Positions 57,416-64,000 of a stretch of 64,000 bases of DNA are shown here, in pieces. Both the position numbers and the translations under genes were made by a program. The notes under the pieces were generated by a model that saw nothing but the letters and a program-made list of their open reading frames with translations, searched no databases and had not been told where the DNA came from. The DNA comes from Pseudomonas putida (GTDB lineage Bacteria > Pseudomonadota > Gammaproteobacteria > Pseudomonadales > Pseudomonadaceae): NCBI GenBank assembly GCA_041879295.1, contig CP047152.1, positions 2,919,501 through 2,983,500 on the forward strand. Reading direction: 5' to 3'. The stretch's first letter is position 1. Each line of letters begins with the position of its first letter.

Positions 57416-58882
57416 TCACGCTGCGGCGCTGCTGGCCGCTTTCATCTTGTTATCGAGGTGGTCGGCCAGCCGCAAGGCAAACTGCAACAGCGGCATGGTC
57501 GGGTTGGAGGCGCCGCCCTTGGCAAAAATGCTGCTGCCGGCGACATACAGGTTTTCGGTACCGAACACCTTGCAATTGGCATCGACTACACCGAACTGCG
57601 GCGAGGCGGCCATACGCGTGGTACCCATGTGATGGGCATGGGGTGCCATTTTCAGCGGAATCGAGGTGTCGTAGACGAAATCGTTGAGCTTGACGAACCC
57701 CAGCCCCATGTCAGCGAACTGCTTGGCCAGTTCGCTGCCAATGCACTTGATGGTGTGCCGGTCATCGGCACTAAGCACCCAATTGACATTGACCTTGGCC
57801 ACGCCCAATGCATCCTTCTCGTCCAGCAGCGAAATGCGGCTGTGCAGGTTGGGGAACTGCTCGATCATGGTGCTGAGCACGCCGTCACCGGGGCAGCTGA
57901 ACTTGGCAACGAAGGCGACCTTGCTGGCAAACCCCATGTCGCAGGCCAGGCTCTCGAGAAAATACTTGACCTCGGCAGTGCGGCCGTAGGTTTGCACATC
58001 GGCCAGTAAAACAGCGGTGACATTGCCTTTACCGGCCTTGTACTCGTCGATGAAAGCATCGGTGGTGTAGTACTGGCGCGGCTCCGGGTCCTGCCCGGAC
58101 TTGAGGATGAAAGTGCCCATTTCGATGTTCAGGTGCTCCATGAACCCCCCGCCCACCAGCCCTTCCTTGCTCACCACACCTGCGGCCACCAGGGACTCGC
58201 TGTTCAGCAACTGCCGGGCATTCTCGATGGCACCCGTGGCCAGAATGAAGTTGCTTGCTACCAGGCGCTGACGATTGCGTTGATAGTCGGACAACACCAC
58301 CGCAGCCAGGTGGCCGGAAGCCTTGTCGAACTCCAGGTCAACGCAATTACAGTGGATGAATACGTCCAGGCCTGGGGTCTGCTCCAGTGCTGTTGCGTAC
58401 TTTTGTGCAAAGCGTGTCGGCGTGCTGAGCAGAAAGCGGTCCGCCTCGAAGTCACCACCATCGAGACTGGTATTCATCGCGCGAAAATCCGCGCCAGGCG
58501 CCAGATCGACAATCTCCATCGCTGCCGGTAGAAAGCCTTCGATCTCCGAATAGGGAATGGGCCAACCCGGCAAGTCGCCTTGCGGGGCGACGGCAAAATC
58601 CGAAGGAGTGAATGGCCGGCACCGGCCAGCCCAGTGATTGGAGGTGCCCCCCAGGTAACGCAGGCGGGATTCCTCGGCATACAGCTCCAGGCCGGTGGAT
58701 GAGCACGCGTACAAGTCTTGCGAGTACGACGCATATTCGCGCCCCCCACCTTCGGCGATCATTACGCTCCAGCCGGCAGCAGCCAGGCGCAAGCCCAAGG
58801 TTATACCCGCCGGGCCGGCGCCGATGATGCAGAAATCGTAGTGGTCGCGCAGCGCCTTCTGCTGCTGAAAGTCCTTGATCAT
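57416..58882 (-). CDS. GMC-family FAD oxidoreductase
   Basis: A 488-residue flavoprotein of the glucose-methanol-choline family, in the subgroup of membrane-linked sugar/alcohol dehydrogenases (gluconate and fructose dehydrogenase large subunits). The FAD motif is FCIIGAGPAGITLGLRLA (18-35), with LGGTSNHWAGRCRPF, ATGAIENARQLL and the C-terminal catalytic region HAHHMGTTRM then GASNPTMPLLQFALRLAD. It has no signal peptide of its own. Its ATG overlaps the stop codon of the small Tat-signal gene (ATGA). Its presence between acyltransferase and flippase genes suggests oxidation of an EPS sugar. Confidence 0.92.
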   Translation of the reverse strand: MIKDFQQQKALRDHYDFCIIGAGPAGITLGLRLAAAGWSVMIAEGGGREYASYSQDLYACSSTGLELYAEESRLRYLGGTSNHWAGRCRPFTPSDFAVAPQGDLPGWPIPYSEIEGFLPAAMEIVDLAPGADFRAMNTSLDGGDFEADRFLLSTPTRFAQKYATALEQTPGLDVFIHCNCVDLEFDKASGHLAAVVLSDYQRNRQRLVASNFILATGAIENARQLLNSESLVAAGVVSKEGLVGGGFMEHLNIEMGTFILKSGQDPEPRQYYTTDAFIDEYKAGKGNVTAVLLADVQTYGRTAEVKYFLESLACDMGFASKVAFVAKFSCPGDGVLSTMIEQFPNLHSRISLLDEKDALGVAKVNVNWVLSADDRHTIKCIGSELAKQFADMGLGFVKLNDFVYDTSIPLKMAPHAHHMGTTRMAASPQFGVVDANCKVFGTENLYVAGSSIFAKGGASNPTMPLLQFALRLADHLDNKMKAASSAAA

Positions 58883-59073
58883 GCTGACGCGTTCCGGAAG
58901 TAACGGGACGGCAATACCCAACCATTGATTATCACGAACCCGGGCTTTTCGGCCGTCTTGCCAGCAACGGCCGCCGAGGCGCCGAATACCGCGCCCCCCA
59001 CGCCGAGCAAGACACAGCTCTGGAGAAAACCTCTACGACCCAACTGCGCAGTACAAAAAGTGAGCTTCTCCAT
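58879..59073 (-). CDS. Small Tat-signal protein paired with the GMC oxidoreductase
   Basis: A 64-residue protein made almost wholly of a twin-arginine signal: QLGRRGFLQS at residues 10-19, a hydrophobic stretch with many Gly/Ala, and an Ala-x-Ala-like end near ASAAVAGK. Only about 25 mature residues follow (GFVIINGWVLPS region). The ATG at 59073 fits; an ATG at 59094 adds seven residues and is also possible. Its stop codon overlaps the GMC start, so production is coupled. Small Tat subunits of gluconate/sorbitol dehydrogenases carry their large subunit across the membrane, and the same role is inferred here. It is much shorter than those partners. Confidence 0.75.
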   Translation of the reverse strand: MEKLTFCTAQLGRRGFLQSCVLLGVGGAVFGASAAVAGKTAEKPGFVIINGWVLPSRYFRNASA

Positions 59074-59118
59074 GATCCCGTGACCTGTAGCCATGAAAGT
59101 TACACCTGGCAAACTGCG

Positions 59119-60495
59119 TTACAGCCAGTTGAAGAAGGCCGTCAGCAGTGCCCCGCACAGCGCCCCGACCAGCAACATCGGCAGTACCACCAGCTCACGT
59201 TTGAGGCTGAAGATATCCAGTTTGCAGTTCACGTACACAACCAGCACCAGCGTTGGCACAGCATGCAGGGCAACCCCCCAGATAGCCCACTCCACCCCGC
59301 CAATCGCCAGCAGCAGCGGCAACAGTCCCCACAACGAGACCAGGCGGATGATGTTGTCCATGGCCTGGTACTTGGTCAGGCCCAAGGCAATCCACACCTG
59401 ATGAGCCAAGGTATAGCGCAATACGATGAACGATAGCGAGAGAATCGCCAGCATCGGCCCTGCTTCGCGGTAGCGATCGTCATACATCCAGCCAATCAGC
59501 AATGGGCTGGCGGTCAGGAACCCGCCACAAATGAACAGAACCAGCAGGTCGACCAGCAGCCGAAAGCGGAAATACAACGCTTTCAGGCGCTGCTTGTCGT
59601 CGGCCCGGGCCGCTTCACTGAAGGCAGGCAATGCCACCGCGCCGACAATTTTCATGAGCGCGGTCTGCACCGCACCCAGGATCAGCACGGCGATCGAATA
59701 CACACCCAGTTGCGCCGCCGACATGCTGGCGCCAAACCACATACGGTCGCCGTACATCGCCAGCACACCAACCATCGACGACAGCAGGATCCAGCGGCCA
59801 AACACAATCAGCTCGGTCAGCGCCGAACGGTCCCAGCGCAGGTGGTTGGTGGGCCCCTGCAGGGCGGTATGCCCCAGCACTGTCCAGACCACCGCCGAAA
59901 CCAGGCCTGATAACACTAGCGCCCAGATCGAATGGGTCAGCAAGCCCAGCACCAGCATCACCACCAGGCCGGCCACCTGCGAGGCAAGGTCGACCAGCAC
60001 CACGCGCTTTTGTTGGAAAGTTCGTACCGCCACATCTATCTTGGTGGACTGGAACCCCCAGATGGCCGCAGACAGGCCGGTCACCGCCAGCACCATCGGC
60101 AGTATGGGTGCGGCATAGGTTGAGTCTGCCGGCCACAGCTCGGCCAGTTGCGCCAACCAAGCCCCCAGGGCCAGCAGCAGAGTAAGCGCAAACAGCAGGA
60201 AACCGCGGATGATCTGCACGGTCCAGGCGGTATTGAGAAAGTCCGGATCGTCACCACGGTGGCTCTGGATGATGTTCTGGCGCAGGCCGACATCGGAAAG
60301 CAAATGCAGCAGTATCGAAACAGTGGTGGCAATGACCATCACCCCGAACATTTCCGGCAGCAGCAAGCGGGCCATGATCAGATTGCCGCCCAGGCGCATC
60401 ACCTGTGAAGCCACCTGCGAGACCAGGTTCCACGACCCGGCTCTCAGGGCCCGCTTGCGCAGGCTCGCGGCGGCTGACACATCAATCGACGGCAT
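59119..60495 (-). CDS. Wzx-like polysaccharide flippase
   Basis: A 458-residue inner-membrane protein of the MOP/polysaccharide-biosynthesis superfamily, with about twelve to fourteen helices. The opening RAGSWNLVSQVASQVMRLGG and LARLLLPEMFGVMVIATT are typical of Wzx/WzxC-type exporters. It flips lipid-linked EPS repeats to the periplasm. It is the first gene of the minus-strand EPS series; the divergent polymerase gene starts 96 nt away. Confidence 0.92.
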   Translation of the reverse strand: MPSIDVSAAASLRKRALRAGSWNLVSQVASQVMRLGGNLIMARLLLPEMFGVMVIATTVSILLHLLSDVGLRQNIIQSHRGDDPDFLNTAWTVQIIRGFLLFALTLLLALGAWLAQLAELWPADSTYAAPILPMVLAVTGLSAAIWGFQSTKIDVAVRTFQQKRVVLVDLASQVAGLVVMLVLGLLTHSIWALVLSGLVSAVVWTVLGHTALQGPTNHLRWDRSALTELIVFGRWILLSSMVGVLAMYGDRMWFGASMSAAQLGVYSIAVLILGAVQTALMKIVGAVALPAFSEAARADDKQRLKALYFRFRLLVDLLVLFICGGFLTASPLLIGWMYDDRYREAGPMLAILSLSFIVLRYTLAHQVWIALGLTKYQAMDNIIRLVSLWGLLPLLLAIGGVEWAIWGVALHAVPTLVLVVYVNCKLDIFSLKRELVVLPMLLVGALCGALLTAFFNWL

Positions 60496-60515
60496 GACTT
60501 CAATCTCTGACTGAT

Positions 60516-60547
60516 TGGCTAAAAGTCACTATAGTTTCAATTAGCCA
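60516..60547. promoter_or_regulatory. Divergent EPS promoter region with inverted repeat
   Basis: TGGCTAA (60516-60522) and TTAGCCA (60541-60547) flank 18 nt that include CTATAGT, a -10-like sequence. The repeat lies between the divergent flippase and polymerase genes and could bind one regulator controlling both. Confidence 0.5.
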
Positions 60548-60590
60548 CGATGCTAGCCGTTGCCCACCGAAGGAAAGGTGTACATAGCCG

Positions 60591-62117
60591 ATGCCTGAAC
60601 ATTTTCGAGCGTTGATCGTCATCCTGTTTTTGGCGAGCGTGGTCTTCGTGATGGCGCGGCGGCCTGCCACCGACCTGATTCCGCTCAGCGACTACAAGCG
60701 CCGGCGTAATCTGTGGTTCCTGCTGACCCTGCTGGCTTTTCTCTCGCACAGCTTCTGGCTGTATCTGGGTGTGGGTGCGGTCGTCCTTTTGCTGGCCGGG
60801 CGCCGCGAGCACAACCCCATGGCGCTGTTCTACATGCTGCTGTTCCTGATCCCGCCAGCGTCGGTCCAGGTGCCCGGGTTTGGCGTGGTCAATTACCTGG
60901 TCGACCTGAACCATATTCGCCTGCTGAGCCTGTGCGTGCTGTTGCCGGCTGCGCTGCACCTGCGCCGGCAAGGTGACACCCTTCGCTTTGGCCGCACCTG
61001 GGCCGATAAGTTGCTGGCCGCCGGCCTGCTGCTGCTGAGCGTGCTCTATTTGCGCGAAACCACCCCTACCGACACGCTGCGCCAGGCGCTGTACCTGTAT
61101 GTCGACGTACTCCTGCCGTACTACGTGGCCAGCCGTGGCCTGCGTCAGATCAGCGACTTCAAGGACACCCTGCTGGCCTTCGTTCTTGTCTCTTTCGTCA
61201 TGGCGCTGATCGCTGTGGCCGAGTATGTACGCCACTGGCTGCTATACAGCGCCCTGGTCGACGCCATGGGCGTGCCATGGAGCATGTCCGGCTACCTGAG
61301 CCGCGGTGGTGCGCTGCGGGCGAGCGTCACCACCGGCCAGGCGATTGTGCTGGGTTACGTGATGAGCGTGGCCATCGGCCTGTTCCTGTTCGTGCAAGGC
61401 TATGTGCAACGCCCGCTGCACAGGGCCATGGGCGCCCTGCTGCTGGCCGCCGGGCTGTTCGCGCCATTGTCACGCGGCCCGTGGATCGGCGCCGTGGTCA
61501 TCGTGGTGGTGTTCATTGCCCTGGGCAAAGGCGCCGTCAAGCGCCTGGCACTGCTGGGGGCGGCTGGCATGCTGGCGTTGCCCTTGCTGACCGTCGTGCC
61601 TGGTGGCGACAAGGTGCTGGACCTGCTGCCGTTCATCGGCAACCTCGAGAAAGAGAACATCACCTACCGCGAGCGGCTGATGGACAATTCCTGGATCGTC
61701 ATCCAGCGCAACCCATTGTTCGGTTCTTTCGACTTCCGCAACACACCCGAAATGCAGTCGATGATCCAGGGCGAAGGCATCATCGACATCGTCAACACCT
61801 ACATCAACCTGGCGCTGCGGGCCGGCCTGGTCGGGCTAGGCCTGTTCGTGGCGTTCTTTGCCGTGGTGGTGGTGGGTATCCGCAGGGCCATGCTCAGTTT
61901 TGCCGACAAGGATGATGAGCGACGACAGCTCGGCCGGGTGTTGCTGGCAACGCTGATCGGCATTCTGGTCATCATCTTCACAGTCAGCAGCATCACCTTC
62001 ATCCCGGTGGTGTACTGGTCTATCGCAGGTCTGGGCGTGGCCTACATCCAGATGGTTCGCCGGCTGCACAACAGCCAGGTGATGGAACTGGCAGAACCCG
62101 ACCTACAACCCAGGTAA
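60591..62117 (+). CDS. O-antigen ligase/Wzy-type EPS polymerase
   Basis: A 508-residue membrane protein with ten or more helices and a periplasmic loop in the second half, as in Wzy/WaaL proteins. APLSRGPWIGAVVIVVVFIA (about residues 290-310) is the conserved RGPW-type region, and ERLMDNSWIVIQRNPLFGSF matches the family's loop. It would join flipped repeats into the polymer. GAAGGAAAGG stands before the ATG. It is followed after 5 nt by the glycoside hydrolase gene. Confidence 0.92.
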   Translation: MPEHFRALIVILFLASVVFVMARRPATDLIPLSDYKRRRNLWFLLTLLAFLSHSFWLYLGVGAVVLLLAGRREHNPMALFYMLLFLIPPASVQVPGFGVVNYLVDLNHIRLLSLCVLLPAALHLRRQGDTLRFGRTWADKLLAAGLLLLSVLYLRETTPTDTLRQALYLYVDVLLPYYVASRGLRQISDFKDTLLAFVLVSFVMALIAVAEYVRHWLLYSALVDAMGVPWSMSGYLSRGGALRASVTTGQAIVLGYVMSVAIGLFLFVQGYVQRPLHRAMGALLLAAGLFAPLSRGPWIGAVVIVVVFIALGKGAVKRLALLGAAGMLALPLLTVVPGGDKVLDLLPFIGNLEKENITYRERLMDNSWIVIQRNPLFGSFDFRNTPEMQSMIQGEGIIDIVNTYINLALRAGLVGLGLFVAFFAVVVVGIRRAMLSFADKDDERRQLGRVLLATLIGILVIIFTVSSITFIPVVYWSIAGLGVAYIQMVRRLHNSQVMELAEPDLQPR

Positions 62118-62122
62118 TGTTC

Positions 62123-64000
62123 ATGAATAGGCTGTCCCTGCGTCATTACGTGCGCTTTTCGGCCATTGCCGGCCTGGCCCTTCTGCCGCTGGCCAGCTGG
62201 GCTTCAGACTGGCAGGTCAGTGTCGATGAGCAAAATGGCTTGCCTACCGTGACACACGGCGGCGGCCCGGTCATGAAGGCCAAATTCGATTTCTGGGCTG
62301 CCAACTGGAGCTGGACCGGTTTCTATACCGACTTCAAGGTCAATGGCCCTTACCACTACACGCTGCGGGGCAAGAACAAGGAACTGGACTTCGACCTGCA
62401 AGCTGACATCCGCAAGGAACAGGCGCAAACCCTGAGCTGGGCCTTCGACCTCGACGCCCACAGCCGCCAGAGCGGTGTCATGGGTGGCGGCCTGGTGTTC
62501 CAGTTCGACCCGGCGCAAATCGCCGGCGACATGGGCGCCCCGCAGTTGCTGCCCGACAACCGCGGCTGGACCTGGGGCAAGGCCGACCAGGGGCGACGCA
62601 TCGAAATGCGCTTCGACCCGCCACTGGCCAAGGTCTATTTCGAGCGCGGCAACCCGTCCGAGCTGCGTGCATTCCTCTACAAGGACCCGATCAGCGCCGG
62701 CCGCCAGCAGCTCAAGGCCGTGCTCAACGTGACCGGCGACATCGAACTCGGCCCTACCCCCAGCGAGCGCTTCGGCCTGGCAGACCCTGCCAGCTGGCCT
62801 GATGACCAACTGGACTGGCGCACCTCGCCGGTGGACCTGTCGTTCCTCAACGCAGCGGAGAAACCCGCCGGCAAGCGTGGCTTCGTGAAGGCGGTCGGCG
62901 ACCAGTTGATGTTCGCCGACAACACTCCAGTGCGCTTCTGGGGCACCAACCTGTCGGCCTACTCGTTGTTCAAAACCCCTGACGAAGAAATTCGCCTGCA
63001 GGCCAGACGCCTTTCGGCGCTGGGCTTCAACCTGGTGCGTCTGCATCACCACGACTCGCCCTGGGTCAGCCCCAACGTCTTTGGCGACGGCACCTTGGTG
63101 CATGATACCCAGCAGCTCAGCGCCGAATCGCTGCGCAAGCTCGACCTGTGGATCAAGTCACTCAAGGACGAAGGCATCTACATCTGGCTGGACATGCATG
63201 TGCAGCGTGCGTTCACCGCCAACGACAACATCGAAGACTTCAAGGAGCTTCCCGAGAAGGACGGTCGCGTCGACCTGAAGGGTTACGCCTACGTGAACGA
63301 CAGTATCCAGCAAGCGATGAAACGCTTCGCCGAGCAGTACCTGACCCATGTGAACGAATACACGGGCCTGGCCTACAAGGACGACCCGGCCATCGCCGCC
63401 GTGCTGATCACCAACGAGAATGACCTGACCCAGCATTACGGCAACGCCCTGATGCCAAACAAGGATGTACCGCGCCACAGTGCGCGCTACATGGCCGCAG
63501 CCAAGGCCTTTGCCAAACAGTTTGACCTCCCCGTCGACCTTACCTGGCGTGCCTGGGAGCATGGGCCGTCGAAGCTGTTGCTCAACGAGCTGGAACAGCG
63601 CTTCAATGCCGGCATGATCGCCCACCTGCGCAGCGTGGGCGTGAAAGTGCCCATTGCTACCACCAGTACCTGGGGCGGCAATGGGCTTAGCGCGCTTCCG
63701 GCACTGAGCGTTGGCGATGTCATCGACGCCCACAGCTACGGCGACGCAGGCCAACTGGAAAAGAACCCGCTGACCAGCGACGGCATGATCGACTGGATTG
63801 CTGCCGCCCAGGTCGTCGGCAAACCGCTGACTGTCACCGAGTGGAACGCCGAGCCCTTCCCGCTGCCGGACCGTCACTCGCTGCCGATTTACATCGCCGG
63901 CACCGCCAGCCACCAAGGCTGGGACGCCATGCTGCAATATGCCTACAGCCAACAGGCGTTCAACCCGGGTTGGCGCACAGCGGACAACTGGCACGCGTAC
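62123..64000 (+). CDS. Exported cellulase-like glycoside hydrolase (3' end missing)
   Basis: The first 626 residues of an exported enzyme; the frame is open at the window edge. The signal peptide is FSAIAGLALLPLASWA. Residues 18-260 form a beta-rich domain of unknown kind, with LRAFLYKDPISAGRQQLKAV. From about 265 follows a TIM barrel of clan GH-A (GH5-like): PVRFWGTNLSAYSLF, GFNLVRLHHHDSPWV, the acid/base E432 in LITNENDLT, and the nucleophile E573 in TVTEWNAEP. It is co-transcribed with the polymerase gene and probably cuts or trims the EPS. Known P. putida Pea polysaccharide is reported as cellulase-sensitive, which fits. Confidence 0.9.
   Translation, partial: MNRLSLRHYVRFSAIAGLALLPLASWASDWQVSVDEQNGLPTVTHGGGPVMKAKFDFWAANWSWTGFYTDFKVNGPYHYTLRGKNKELDFDLQADIRKEQAQTLSWAFDLDAHSRQSGVMGGGLVFQFDPAQIAGDMGAPQLLPDNRGWTWGKADQGRRIEMRFDPPLAKVYFERGNPSELRAFLYKDPISAGRQQLKAVLNVTGDIELGPTPSERFGLADPASWPDDQLDWRTSPVDLSFLNAAEKPAGKRGFVKAVGDQLMFADNTPVRFWGTNLSAYSLFKTPDEEIRLQARRLSALGFNLVRLHHHDSPWVSPNVFGDGTLVHDTQQLSAESLRKLDLWIKSLKDEGIYIWLDMHVQRAFTANDNIEDFKELPEKDGRVDLKGYAYVNDSIQQAMKRFAEQYLTHVNEYTGLAYKDDPAIAAVLITNENDLTQHYGNALMPNKDVPRHSARYMAAAKAFAKQFDLPVDLTWRAWEHGPSKLLLNELEQRFNAGMIAHLRSVGVKVPIATTSTWGGNGLSALPALSVGDVIDAHSYGDAGQLEKNPLTSDGMIDWIAAAQVVGKPLTVTEWNAEPFPLPDRHSLPIYIAGTASHQGWDAMLQYAYSQQAFNPGWRTADNWHAY

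Overview
The window is GC-rich chromosomal DNA from a gamma-proteobacterium of the Pseudomonas putida group. The evidence is the complete ben (benzoate) locus in its Pseudomonas form, REP palindromes built on a GCGGGC...GCCCGC core with CTCCCACA flanks, the density of LysR and AraC regulators, and a long exopolysaccharide (EPS) cluster whose gene content resembles the pea locus I recall from P. putida. These comparisons are from memory; no database search was run. I saw no rRNA, tRNA, CRISPR array or intact insertion sequence, and no gene-free stretch longer than about 300 bases.

Layout. 1-5.7 kb: a multicopper oxidase cut by the window edge, a SCO1/SenC-cytochrome c fusion and a GGDEF-EAL protein, followed by what looks like the last codons of a lost tyrosine recombinase. 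5.7-11.6 kb: an SMP-30 family lactonase with a divergent LysR gene, then glycerate kinase, a CdaR-type regulator and a sugar-acid type MFS carrier. 11.8-18.8 kb: redox enzymes (Rieske-FAD reductase, aldo/keto reductase, old-yellow-enzyme, luciferase-like monooxygenase), a LysR gene and a membrane hydrolase. 18.8-28.8 kb: the benzoate block on the minus strand, benR-benABC-benD-benK-catA-benE-benF. It holds everything from outer-membrane entry to ring cleavage, and two direct BenR-type half-sites lie in front of benA.

29-48.4 kb: small physiological modules. These are a lipoprotein, a HisN-like phosphatase, a tandem universal stress protein, a Fur-type site with a TonB-dependent siderophore receptor, a PagL lipid A deacylase and a small exported protein whose upstream regions share an 11-mer, a LysR/Sad semialdehyde dehydrogenase pair, an SF1-type helicase, an AraC regulator followed by a glutamylpolyamine-type trio (glutamine-synthetase-like ligase, polyamine-binding protein, FAD oxidase), a DUF3313 lipoprotein, and L-serine dehydratase with a divergent LysR gene.

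48.4-64 kb: a Wzx/Wzy-type EPS cluster. The minus strand carries a flippase, a small Tat-signal protein, a GMC oxidoreductase, two hexapeptide acyltransferases, four glycosyltransferases plus a GT26 enzyme, a VirK/YbjX protein and a WcaJ-type initiating transferase. A divergent plus-strand unit carries the polymerase and an exported cellulase-like glycoside hydrolase that runs off the end. The most unusual element is the Tat-signal peptide plus GMC oxidoreductase pair inside this cluster, which suggests an oxidation step on the polysaccharide or its precursor in the periplasm.
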